Shown here: in pieces, positions 19,474 to 29,970 of the stretch
Layout: the number at the start of each line of letters is the position of its first letter
How positions within the stretch are numbered: position 1 is the stretch's first letter
From: Macrolepiota albuminosa
Lineage: Eukaryota; Basidiomycota; Agaricomycetes; Agaricales; Agaricaceae
NCBI GenBank assembly: GCA_027475525.1
Contig: JAMWFC010000092.1
Location: forward strand, 248,001-312,000
Reading direction: 5' to 3'
Length of the DNA: 64,000 nt
Notes under the pieces: generated by a model
Told to the model about the DNA's origin: nothing
The model's database searches: none
What the model saw: only the letters and a program-made list of their open reading frames with translations
Program-made: the position numbers and the translations under genes

Positions 19474-19947
19474 TTGTCCCGATCCTTTGTCATCAATGCC
19501 AGGCTGGACGGCACCCCGGGACCAGTATCGGCCCTCATCGACAGCGGAGCCACCAGAGTTTTCATCAGCGACGCTCTCGACCTCCCCCACGACTCCCTCG
19601 ACCAGCCCCTCCGTCTGCAACGCCTCGACGGCACCCCCTCCTCCTCTGGCCCCATCCAGAGGTCTCACTCGGGACGCGTGACCCTGGACAACAACTACGA
19701 GTTCACCTCCGACTTCCTGGTCACGCGACTTCACAAATCAACCCCGATGGTGCTGGGACTACCCTGGCTGCGCGACACGAACCCCGACATCAATTGGAGG
19801 ATGCTCACCATGACCTTCCCGGGACCCAAAGACCACCCCTCGACCGCCGTGCACCTCCGGGCCCTAGGAAACGACCCAACGCCTGACACCCCTGGGGCGA
19901 CTGCCGTGCCCCCCACGCCCGTCCGAGACCGCAAGGCCCCCGATTGA
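19474..19947 (+). CDS. E3 retropepsin domain 2 (tandem copy)
   Basis: In frame with domain 1 across about 50 open codons. It has ALIDSGATRVFISD with the catalytic Asp at 19540-19542, then LVTRLHKSTPMVLGLPWLRD and INWRMLTM. The whole domain is clearly paralogous to domain 1 (ITKLHPSTPLVLELPWL, then IDWRHLTL). Both keep the DSGA active-site motif, so both could contribute one catalytic Asp to a covalent pseudo-dimer. TGA at 19945 separates it from the RT linker, again where Arg fits. Confidence 0.8.
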   Translation: MSRSFVINARLDGTPGPVSALIDSGATRVFISDALDLPHDSLDQPLRLQRLDGTPSSSGPIQRSHSGRVTLDNNYEFTSDFLVTRLHKSTPMVLGLPWLRDTNPDINWRMLTMTFPGPKDHPSTAVHLRALGNDPTPDTPGATAVPPTPVRDRKAPD

Positions 19948-21482
19948 CCCCCAAACATTCCTTGGAACAAGTACAAAGGGCCGAACTACCCTTGCCGGTC
20001 TCAGACACGCGTCACACCCGCTCCGGCCAATCCTTCCGTGACCCCGACCAACCCAAGCGCACTTGACATTAGGATCATCGGGGCCACCCCCTTCGCCCGC
20101 CTCATGAGGGACAGAACTCCCACGTTTCAGCTACACACCTCGCCCTCTCTCCCGGAAGAACACCTACGAGGGGACGCTATTCCTCTGGAAAAGAAAACCG
20201 AGGAGCAAATCCTCCGAGAAGTAGTTCCCCTGGAGTATCACGAGTTCGCTGACGTATTCTCCGAAGGAGACGCCAAGGAGATCCCCCCTCACCGCCCCTA
20301 TGATCACACCATCGACCTCGAGGAAGGAGCCACCCCCCCTTTCAGCAAGGTCTACAACATGTCCCTCACCGCCCCTATGATCACACCATCGACCTCGAGG
20401 AAGGAGCCACCCCCCCTTTCAGCAAGGTCTACAACATGTCAGAGGTCGAACTCCGGGCCCTCAAGGACTACCTCGACGAAATGCTTGGTAAGGGATTCAT
20501 CCGACCCTCCGCCTCCGCCGCCGGAGCCCCGGTTCTATTCGCCAAGAAGAAGGACGGCTCGCTCCGACTCTGTGTCGACTACCGGGGACTCAATAAGATC
20601 ACCAAGAAGAACCGCTACCCGCTCCCGCTCATTGGCGATCTGGTCGATCGACTCCGCAGTGCTAAGGTTTATACAAAGATCGACCTCCGCTCCAGTTACA
20701 ACAACGTCCGCATCGCCCCGGGACACGAGTGGAAAACCGCGTTCCGCACGCGGTATGGTCTGTTTGAGTACCTTGTGATGCCTTTCGGAATGACTAACTC
20801 CCCTGCCACGTTCCAATACTTCATGAACGACATCTTCCATGACATGAGCGATGTCTTTGTGATCGTCTACCTGGACGACATCCTCATTTATTCCGACTCA
20901 CCGGAAGACCACCAGAAGCATGTCCGGCAAGTCCTCGAATGCCTCTGGGAGCACAACCTCCACGCCAAGCCCAAGAAGTGTTCATTCCATACGGAAGAGG
21001 TTGAGTATCTTGGCGTCATTGTATCCCCAAACGGCGTTCGCATGGACCCCCACAAGGTCGAGGCCATCGTCAACTGGCCGCAGCCCCGGAACGTCAAGGA
21101 AGTACAATCTTTCCTGGGTTTCGCTAACTTCTACCGGAGGTTCATAGATAACTACTCCGGTATCACGAAACCCCTCAACCAGCTCACGCGCAAGGACGTC
21201 GCCTGGAACTGGGACAGTAAGTGCCAGAGTGTCTTTAACCTGCTCAAGGAGGCTTTCATGACCGCCCCGGTACTCCGGCACTACGACCCGACCCTCCCGA
21301 TTATCCTGGAATGCAACGCCTCCGACTACGCCATCGCCGGGATCCTCTCGCAGATGGAACCCGACGGAGGGGAGCCCCGGCCAGTTGCCTTCTACACCCG
21401 GTCCATGATCGACGCCGAGCTCAACTACGACATCTACGACAAGGAGCTCCTCGCCATCGTCGAAGCCTTCAAGCAGTGGTGA
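19948..21482 (+). pseudogene. pol: E3 reverse transcriptase and start of RNase H
   Basis: After the TGA at 19945 the frame runs through a linker (EYHEFADVFSEGDAKEIPPH) into RT. The 77-bp duplication at 20286-20439 shifts the frame; discounting one copy restores it. RT motifs: [45 protein letters not shown] and the YLDD active site at 20868-20879. RNase H begins [17 protein letters not shown] and [15 protein letters not shown]. The TGA at 21480 replaces the Arg usually found after FKQW in this clade. Confidence 0.85.
20286..20439 (+). repeat. Exact 77-bp tandem duplication in E3 pol
   Basis: Copies 20286-20362 and 20363-20439 are identical. This is the only thing separating the linker and RT frames. 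Confidence 0.95.
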
Positions 21483-22800
21483 GCCTACCTCGAGGGAGCT
21501 CGACACCGGATTCAGGTCTACTTGGATCACAACAACCTGCAGTACTTCACCACGACCAAACAGCTTAGTTGACGACAGGCCCGATGGTCTGAGGTCCTCT
21601 CGGAATACGACTTCACGATCCAGTACTGCCCGGGACGACTCGGAGCTAAACCCGATGCCCTCACCTGTCGTCCGGACGTCTATCCCAAGAAGTCGTTTGA
21701 GGCGGAACGCAATGCGTTCAATCATCACGTGGTGATCCCTCCCGAACATCTGAATGCCGTACTGATCTTAAACGATGAAGAAACCCTGAGTCAGATCCGC
21801 TGTGCCCCCCGAGACAAGTACTTCTCCGATCACGACCCCCGCAACCCTCCCGACAGAACCGACCGGGACCCCGCCTTCTCCTTGTCCTCCGACAAAAAAC
21901 TCCTCCTCTGGGACGGCTGCATCTACGTCCCGGATCACGCCTGACTCCGCTATGATGTCCTCTGTCAACACCATGACCACAAGCTCCGGGGACACCCTGG
22001 AATACGTAAGACTCTCCACTTACTTTTGGCCAGGGTTGAAAAAGGACGTGGCCCACTACATTCGATCACGTGAACCCTGCCTCCGGGCCAAGGTCCCCCG
22101 ACACCGACCCTACGGACTCCTGAAACCCCTGCCAGTCGGACGACGCCCCTGGTCCTCCATATCCCTGGACCACATCGTTGAACTCCCGGAATCTAAAGGG
22201 TTCGATGCCATTCTTGTCGTTGTGTGTAGGCTAACCAAACAGGGCATCTTCCTACCCTGCCACACCACAGACACCGCCCCAGACTTCGCCCGGCTGTTCC
22301 TCGAGCACGTCTTTGCCAAACATGGACTCCCAGACGACATTGTCTCCAACCGTGGCCCTCTCTTCGTGTCCAAGTTTTGGACTTCCCTGTGTAAGGCACT
22401 TGAAGTAAAGACTAACCTCTCTACTGCCTACCACCCCAAAACCAATGGCCAAACTGAAAGGGTCAACCAGTCTCTCGAGCAGTACCTTCGACTGTACGTC
22501 AACTACTTGCAGGACGACTGGCACGCCAAGCTCCCCCTGGCCGAGTTCATCTACAACAACACGCCGCACTCTGCCACCGGAGTATCTCCTTTCTTTGCCA
22601 ACAAGGGATATCACCCTTGACTGATACTCTCGCTCCAGGACATCCCGTCGCACGCCGCCCACGAGGTCGCCCGGGATCTCCAATCCCTTCACGAGTTTCT
22701 CCGGGAAGAGATTGACACCGCGAACCAGGCCTACGTGAAACACGCCGACCGGAAACGGGAAGACACCCCCGACTGGACCCCCAGGACAAAGGTATGGTTA
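21483..22800 (+). pseudogene. pol: E3 RNase H end and integrase (disrupted, C terminus lost)
   Basis: Continues RNase H (VYLDHNNLQYF, then RQARWSEVLSEYDFTIQY) with TGA at 21570, where related elements have Arg, and another at 21942. A frame change lies near 22015, inside the integrase zinc domain (HHDHKLRGHPGIRKTLH, then YFWPGLKKDV). The core has SLDHIVELPESKGFDA, GLPDDIVSNRGPLF and TNGQTERVNQ. The middle catalytic Asp is Asn (AAC at 22348), a change that fits CpG deamination. A further TGA is at 22618. The reading frame ends in PDWTPRTKVWL; the rest of the C-terminal domain and any chromodomain are replaced by the end of the antisense gene. Confidence 0.8.
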
Positions 22801-24117
22801 GATCGACACCACCTCCGCACCCGCCTCCTGTCCCGAGGGGGCCCTCTCCGGGATCTCCACTCCTTGCCCCAACCTCGCCCGCAACGCCTCCAGCTCTGCC
22901 ACCGCCTCCCCCCGAGCAACCCGGGCCTCCTCCAGCTGCCAAAGCGCCTCTCGGCCCGCCTTCAACTTCCTCTGCACGTCGGTCCCCTTGGGCTCCCCCG
23001 GGCGCTCCAGCAGGACCCTCACGTCCGCCCCCAGGGGCCGCCCCGACAGAGGCAAGAACACTGCCAGGGAAAGACACGGGGGGGAAGCCGGAGGCGGGGT
23101 CCCAGAGGGCAAACGCGCCCTCTTGGAGGGCCCTGGGGAGGGGCTAGGCGACGCCCACCTCTTCCCCTTGTTGGGGCGCCCCCCACAACCCTCGTGACTC
23201 CCGGTCCCAGCCCAGGTCGCCCGACGCGTGATTAGGACCACAGGCCGGCCCCGGCCCCCCACCCAAACGACCCCCTGGCCGCCCCTGCAGGCGCCACGGG
23301 CACATCCCCCACCAACTCTGCTGTCTCCACCGCCGGCTCCACCACCCAGTCCCGCTCCTCGACCCTCATCCTCCAGGTGACCCCCCCCAGCGGCCACCCC
23401 TGCTCCCGTGCGACGCAGCGCACCCTCCACAACGCTGACACGGAACATCGTTCGTGGTTGAGGTGGCACGCCTCGCACACAGATGTGTCCCGGCGGGACG
23501 AAGGAGCTGGGGCCTCGAACGCGCACGTCACCAGCCGGCGGGCACAGTGCAGACACTACGACGCCAAAGTCAGCCAGGGAACCCGAGGTAGGAACTCACT
23601 TACCGGCCCATTTCTCACGCACCAGTTATGGGTGGGCAACCCCCAGGGCCTCTCCAGAGCCTCCTCGAATGCCTCTTGCAACGCGTCTGCCCACGCAACG
23701 CGCCGGTCGTCTGGGACTACTGTGATTGTCCCTGCCGCCATCCCAGAACGGCGGAATTGTGGGGCGGGCAGTCAAGGCCGCGGGGGGGGACGGGGGGGCG
23801 CACGGTCATCCGCACAAAGTTGGGTGCAGGACAACTGAGACCTGGCCCCGAGGAGCCGCCAGGGGCCGCACCAGGGGCATGTGCCGGGAGCCGACTAGAA
23901 CCCGCCTCTGGGGCAGGAATGTTGTGTTGTTCTGAAAGAGGAAGGTCAGTAGCGGTAAGCGACCGGCACGGGGACACTTACGCTGTTGAGCGAGCGCCAC
24001 TATGCACTCCCGATCTAGGCAGCGCCGGTATTGGGCATCCCGGGACTCCCACACGATCAGTGGTGCGACTTCGTCAGTAGGCGGGGGCGTCAGGGAATGG
24101 GTTGGCGTACGCGACAT
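22798..24117 (-). CDS. Antisense Cys6 zinc-cluster-like gene inside E3, three exons (3' truncated)
   Basis: Minus strand, convergent with pol. Exon 1 24117-23982 (MSRTPTHSLTPPP, then YRRCLDRECIVALAQQ); intron 23981-23932 (GTAAGT to TTTCAG, CTGAC branch); exon 2 23931-23604; intron 23603-23556 (GTAAGT to GTAG, CTGAC branch); exon 3 from 23555. Exon 3 opens CLHCARRLVTC, then 15 residues, then CEACHLNHERC: spacing CX2CX6CX15CX2CX6C, like the fungal Zn2Cys6 cluster but with a longer middle loop. Then come Gly-rich sequence, a basic segment (PNKGKRW, PSKRARLP) and a coiled-coil-like region (GREALWQLEEARVARGEA). Frames change within exon 2 and near 23250, in G/C runs, so the copy is damaged. The end at 22798 abuts truncated integrase. 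A homologous gene lies at 29971-32671. Role unknown; DNA binding is only inferred from the Cys pattern. Confidence 0.7.
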
Positions 24118-24246
24118 GTTTGAACTTGACGGTAAAATTTTTTTTTGATACGTGGCAAGTCAGGTGCCGGATCCCACGGTTGAACCCCGGTCTGAACCAC
24201 CAGCTATGCGTGCCTCAGAGGGTCTCGGCGCTGAGAGGGGGGGTGA
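24118..24246 (+). other. E3 pre-LTR region with purine tract
   Basis: Noncoding between the antisense gene's start and the 3' LTR. It includes a nine-T run (about 24138) and GAGAGGGGGGG just before TGATGTCACG, a plausible polypurine tract. Confidence 0.55.
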
Positions 24247-24975
24247 TGTCACGACCCCTCCCCTCCGGGCCCACCCTGGGACCCTCCCTCCGACCCTGCA
24301 GGACACGCCCCGCCATCACGACCACCGACACCACCATCACGCACATCAAGGACTGCCATCAGCTGCCGCCAGCCCCAATCAACGATCGGATCACGCAACC
24401 CATTCCTGGCGATCACGCATCACGCATCACAGCTCTCTCCGCGCCAATTGATCACGTGCCCCACACGCGCGATCCCGGTATACAGTCCCTGCCGCTACTC
24501 AATGACCCCCGGAGCCCATCCCAGACACCCCGGAACCCCGAGACCCGGTCCCGTAGTACTTATAGCATAGTTCCCTGTTGTATTCGCTAATCTTGATATT
24601 ACATATACTGTTACTTTGCTTCACTTGGATTGTTGCGTGCCCTCTATTTGACTGGTACGCATTGACTGGCACGCTTGACTGGCACGCTTGGATAATCGCG
24701 TGCTCTAAGACTGGTACGCACTTCGCGACTTTAACTTACTAACTTGGTCTCGTCTTAGAACCTCCGGTTCACGACTCGACCCCCACCTGAACTCCCCCAT
24801 TACCCACCACCCAAAACCCCCGGACTAAGTCCCCTCTCCCGGGATTTCCCTGTTCACGTCTTGAACCCCAGAATCCTAGCCCCGGAGTTCCAGACACCCG
24901 AGTATCTGTGGGTCAAGTCCGCATTGTAAGGGCGATTGCTTTCCCGGAAGGCCCCCGACTCAGCGGAACCTGACA
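24247..24975 (+). repeat. E3 3' LTR (729 bp)
   Basis: TGTCACGACC to CTGACA, matching 15053-15881 apart from about 23 bp missing near its start and scattered transitions. Followed by CCATG. Confidence 0.9.
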
Positions 24976-26300
24976 CCATGCATGACTGTCTTCATTGAGT
25001 AGTCAATGATGCCTTGGAAGTAACCTTATAGCTACCAGACAGGGTGAAGCTGCATAAAGCAGATAGTAGGCACATTCGTGCCTACACAGGTGTGTCCAAG
25101 TTCAGTGACTTGGAGGACTATATGATTGATTTGTGTACCCCTCAATGTTACAGGATGCAAGGTAGGACTTCCAGTCTGCCTACACCAAGAAGTTGGGTGT
25201 ACAAGGGTTCTACAATACTCTTAATGACTATGCCCAGAATATGGCAGTATATCCAGATGGGTACACTATGCTTGAAACATTCTTGGATGGTATCCCAGCA
25301 GACATGTGCTGCTACCTGATACATGAGGATGGGTTGTCCTCAGAGGTCAACAATGTTGAGGAATTTGTGGTGTACACCATAAGATATGAGCAGTCCCTTA
25401 AGACTGCTAACCACTACAAGCATCATAGTAGCCACAAAGGAGGAAGCAGGTGACTACTGCCTACTGGGGCACTCTCACAAGATCAGCATGTAGAGACCTT
25501 CCTGGCTAAGAAGGCCAACTTGAATCATGACTGCAACACACAGTTTGTGGTATGCAGAGCTCCTGCTGGGAATTAAGAGTGTAGCCACCCACAACCAGAG
25601 CAGGCTCTGGATAGAGAATGTTCTAAGCCAAGGCTGGAAGTCAAGCTGGCCAACCCATCTGGTCAGACAGTGACATGTTTTGCATGTGGCCAGCTAGGCC
25701 ACTATGCTACTGACTGCCCTGCAAGGGCAAGAGCCCCAAGAAAAGGGTATACACTCTGAGCCCATCTTTGTGCTACACATACTGCAGCCATGAGTAGAAG
25801 TGATGGAGATATCTCCACTATGTCTGAGGCTGAGCACCCCACAAATGACCAAGAGCCCTCAGAGGGGGCATCAGGCACCAAGCCTGAGAGTGTGGTCATG
25901 GAGGGGGAGGAGTACATCACTGTAGATGTATACAACGACACCTTCAACAAGTACTACAGTTGTGACAGCAACTCTGAGTGCCTAGCGGCAATGATGGATT
26001 GGCTGTCTTCAAACAATCATGACAAGAATAACATTGTACAAATGAAGAAGGTGACTCTTTGTTGAGCAGAGAGCACTTTGCAGCATCCTACATTGAAGCA
26101 TGCAGACAAAGAGTGTCTGGTCTCATATGTGGATGTAAATAGCCATAAAGCATGGACCTTATGGGACTCTGAGAGCACTACTTTGGGTATTATGCTCAAA
26201 TTTGCCCACGTATATGGAATTTCCATACAGGAGTTAAACATGCCATTGGCCTTGCAACTGGGCACCATAGGGAGCTGTGCTATGGTGCAGTATAGGACAA
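24976..26300 (+). pseudogene. Old gag relic (element B), 3' part with knuckle and protease remnant
   Basis: Resumes the B gag after E3. HIRAYTGVSKFSDLEDYM and QNMAVYPDGYTMLETFLDG match the capsid domain of the E2 gag closely. A knuckle CFACGQLGHYATDC lies at about 25678-25720. An acidic stretch with EEYITVDVYNDTF matches E2's DEYVAVDVYDSDY. The protease remnant reads AWTLWDSESTTLGIM, with the Gly of Asp-Ser-Gly changed to Glu, then ALQLGTIGSCAMVQY. Homology stops near 26300, before any RT, so the element is truncated here. CpG is rare throughout. Confidence 0.82.
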
Positions 26301-26339
26301 ACATTCCGAGATCTAGAATAGATCGAGGTTTTTCTGTGT

Positions 26340-27195
26340 AGCGGACTATGTGTGGGAAAAATGTCTTCAATTTTTGATGTCATGTGACTGTGTTTGTTCT
26401 CATTGCCATTACTTCCTTCAGGTAAGCATGGGAATAATGTCTTTGATTTTTAACATCATGTGATACTACTATACGTCTGTACAGTTACAGAGATGCATGG
26501 GAATAATGTCTTCAATTTTTAACATCATGTGATACTATTATTTGTCTGTATAGTTACTTAGTCAGCAGTATAATATGTACGCATGAGAGTAATGTCTTCA
26601 CTTTTTAACGTCATGTGATACTACCATACATCTGTACGGTTACAGAGATGCATGGGAATAATGTCTTTGATTTTTAACGTCATGTGATACTACCGTTTGT
26701 CTGTACGGTTACTTAGTCAGCAGTATAATATGTATGTGTGGAAGTAATGTCTTCACTTTTTAATGTCATGTGATACTACATACATCTGTACAGTTACAGA
26801 GATGTGTGGGAATAATATCTTCAATTTTCTACGTCATGTGATACTACCGTTTGTCTGTACAGTTACAGAGATGCGTGGGAATAATGTCTTCACTTTTTAA
26901 TGTCATGTGATACTACCATATGTGGTTACAGAGATGCATGGGAATAATGTCTTCAATTTTTAACATCATGTGATACTACTGTTTGTTTGTACAGTTACTT
27001 AGTCAGCAGTAGACTATGTATGCATGGGAGTAATGTCTTCACTTTTTAACATCATGTGATACTACTGTACATATGTACGGTTACAGAGATGTGTGGAAAT
27101 AATGTATTCAATTTCTAACATCATGTGATACTACCATTCGTCTGTACGGTTACATATATGTGTGGGAATAATGTCTTCCCTTTTTAACGTCATTT
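26340..27195 (+). repeat. Minisatellite of about 12 units
   Basis: Repeats of roughly 65-90 bp, each holding a core like AATGTCTTCAATTTTTAACA followed by TCATGTGATACTAC. Cores begin near 26351, 26433, 26507, 26593, 26658, 26747, 26813, 26880, 26945, 27032, 27098 and 27169. Longer units carrying TTACTTAGTCAGCAGTA alternate with shorter ones carrying TTACAGAGATG, so there is higher-order structure. No coding potential. Confidence 0.9.
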
Positions 27196-27699
27196 GTTCT
27201 GTAGCTTTACTATGTTAATATTTGATATCTACATATGCCAGAATATAGCCATGGTTGGGTCTGTTTTAACACATTCTCTACACCCACTCAGTCCATAATG
27301 TTCCAATCAAACAATGTTTTATTTGGCTGACGTTCTTTCCTTGCCAGATGTATTGAATGTCCAGTTGACCCATAGATCCAGCGGTCTCTGGAAAATAGGC
27401 CTATTTTGTTGACTAATTGTGAGTCTTTCTATGTCCTGCCTAGTACAGGCACAACAGGACATGATATTAGATTGCAGACAATAGCCGCCACGCAAAAATC
27501 ATATATCGGAGCAGACACATGCATTATAACTTATTTCCTTGGCTGCCTTCTGTGAAGAGCGATCACTGAATACCAGGGCTGAGATACCTCCTGAAAGATT
27601 TGGCATATCACCACTATCTAATGAACACCTATTGTCACTTGAGAGGTCTGTTATCCAGCGCAATAGATATATGACAACAAATCATTGATTTACTAGATC
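27196..27699. other. No gene recognised
   Basis: AT-rich sequence without a convincing ORF, LTR or repeat. Confidence 0.4.
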
Positions 27700-28640
27700 A
27701 TGGCAATTACTGATTTCGACAGTCTGCCATGTGACAAGCCGTTATTACAACCAATTATTAATGTGCCACAGCTTAACATGGAGCAACAATGGGCTATGCT
27801 CAAAGTTAAATATTCTTATTCAGACTCTTCCGACAGTGATTTGGATTCTCATACTACTTACTTCAGACTCTACTCCGAATTGTATGCATTTTCTCGTGGT
27901 CGTTTGCTGTCGCTGTTTCTATATCCCTTATTGATGTGTTCATGACAAATACAGGTCGCCACCACCGTATCATTGACATCATGATTCCACTGTTTCTATA
28001 TCCCTTATTGATGTGTTCATGACAAATACAGGTCGCCACCACCGTATCATTGACATCATGATTCCAAGTATCTTCTCGCCTAAGCAGAGGTATTTATATG
28101 CTTTGTTTCCCAAAACCAAGGTGTGTACTACTCGATTTGATGTCTTCTCCAATCTGAGCTTCTCTACATCGTCCCACTATTTTTTCCTTTATGTCCTTCT
28201 CCGCTCTCTTGTGTGCCCCTTCGTGGTGCTCCTCCCTCTAAGTATGATGGCAGAGACGACTTGGCACGCTATGACCCTTACTAGCAAGACATTTGCTGTT
28301 TAAGCAACCATTGTGCGTTGATGAGCCATAATCTAGAGTGCTCCTGGGATGCTCGGATAATGATGTTACAGACTTCAGCATTTTCAAATGCTGTTACGGA
28401 CTGAGGCTTTGTTGTTGTGGCGCCCTCACACATCCTCCCACTGCCCCTCTGGAATCAAGATGCGTGCCATGTCTTGTCAGGGGATTCTCCAGGTGATGGA
28501 GAGGTACTCAGATGTGCTGTATCATATCAGACCTGCTCATCTCATTTTTCTGTATGTTTTGACCTCTTGGTTCGCTTGTTCATTGACCTTGAGTCAGGAG
28601 CTATACGCATTGTGACAAACGGACCCATCTCACAATAAAA
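27700..28640 (+). pseudogene. Unidentified decayed coding region
   Basis: Short plus-strand open pieces: 27700-27945 (MAITDFDSLPCDKPLLQPI, acidic SDSSDSDLDS), 28013-28303 (HHRIIDIMIPSIFSPKQRY) and 28388-28638 (HILPLPLWNQDACHVLSG). They share an AT-rich composition and could be exons of one decayed gene. The first is interrupted by the 77-bp duplication at 27913. I do not recognise a family. Confidence 0.3.
27913..28066 (+). repeat. Exact 77-bp tandem duplication
   Basis: Copies 27913-27989 and 27990-28066 are identical. Confidence 0.95.
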
Positions 28641-29970
28641 GCTTTCCATGGACAAGGAATTCTCGTTGCCGTGTTCCATACTCATGAAAATCAATGGCTT
28701 GATGAAGTTTGGACTTACTCAGATGCTTCAAAAGAGGTTGAGTAGAACGCAAAGCTCATCATCGCCAAACATATAGCACGCTGCGAGCCTAACAAGCCTG
28801 ATTTCACTTCATGTGGAAAGGATTTGGTATGTGAAGTGTTCTTGACGTTTGAACTTGCTCAATGTTATGCGCAGTGCGGCAACATAATGATACCTCATCA
28901 AGTAGATCTGGGCATAGTCAAGGCCAATATTTTCATGCTCGACTAGAGATATGTTCGCTTTATGCATATCGAAACACTCATACTAAACATTCTGTTTCTA
29001 GTTATTTTTATTGTAGTTAGTAGAATTATGTTCGCTTTATGCATATCGAAACACTCATACTAAACATTCTGTTTCTAGTTATTTTTATTGTAGTTAGTAG
29101 AATATCTATATATTCATTCTATACCCGTAGCTGGACATCAAGACTAAACACATGCTGCTGGGTTTATGCAGTGTTTGGTGTCTACTGTCATTTGAGCCTT
29201 AGGTGCAATTCTCATGAGGAACATTGAATGGTACATTGTCTTTGCTCTATTATCTGTAAAGCTCTTATCGATTAAATGTCTTTAGTGGAACGGTTTCATA
29301 ATAATAGTAGAAGACCCTTTATTAATCATTGATACTTCACTACTGAGGCCAGAATTTGTTTCTTATCAAAAAAGGGGCAAAGAAACCTGTTGCCTGTTTC
29401 ATAGCTAGGTTTTACAATAGAAACTGGCAAATTTCCTTTGTCTGAAGACTTTTTCTATCGGAAATTGATACATTGGAAATGGCATAACAGGTTTCCTTTT
29501 CACTTTTTTTTTCAAGGAAACACAATTGGGTGCTATTAGTGCTTACTACTAGTCAACTGTTCATATTTTCATATATAATGTCTTTATGCCAACCTGGATC
29601 GTCAATGTTCAGCTAACTGAGCTTTATTGCCAGTAGGTAAAAGGATTACCAAAACACCTTAATCGGTATCATAGTATCATGATTTGTTATTCCCCTACAC
29701 TGTTTAATACTTCAAGTTTCTGATTGTGATAATGTAGGCTTGTTAAATACAATTGATTATTAGCATGTCCAAGTCATCTGATCACTTATAATGTCTGCAA
29801 TGAAACGTTGTTGGTATCACACCGTCCTGATGTATAGCCTGTTAGTCCAATGTAGTACGCTATCTACCTAGATAGTACACTATCTACATCTGTAGTACAC
29901 TATATACAATGTTCAACCATATACAGTACAACATATAAAATGTACAACATTTAGGATTGCGAGCAAGAAA
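28641..29970. other. No gene recognised
   Basis: AT-rich and noncoding apart from the 77-bp duplication at 28950. A short run of related GTAGTACACTAT-type units lies at about 29850-29905. Confidence 0.4.
28950..29103 (+). repeat. Exact 77-bp tandem duplication
   Basis: Copies 28950-29026 and 29027-29103 are identical. Confidence 0.95.

Larger units (their letters stand above)
15053..24975 (+). mobile_element. E3: Ty3/gypsy LTR retrotransposon with tandem protease and antisense gene
   Basis: Direct repeats CCATG (15048-15052 and 24976-24980) flank LTRs that start TGTCACGACC and end GAACCTGACA. The body is GC-rich. Order: 5' LTR, gag, zinc knuckle, two retropepsin domains, RT, RNase H, integrase (truncated C terminus), then an antisense intron-containing gene, purine tract and 3' LTR. 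Six 77-bp duplications fall inside (15665, 16059, 16657, 16995, 18261, 20286). The LTRs differ by roughly a 23-bp indel and scattered transitions, and pol carries several TGA stops, so this copy is older than E2 and not autonomous. Confidence 0.92.

Noticed and set aside
26340..27195. CRISPR-like array
   Set aside because: The repeats differ from each other, unit length varies and the organism is a fungus; it is a minisatellite.
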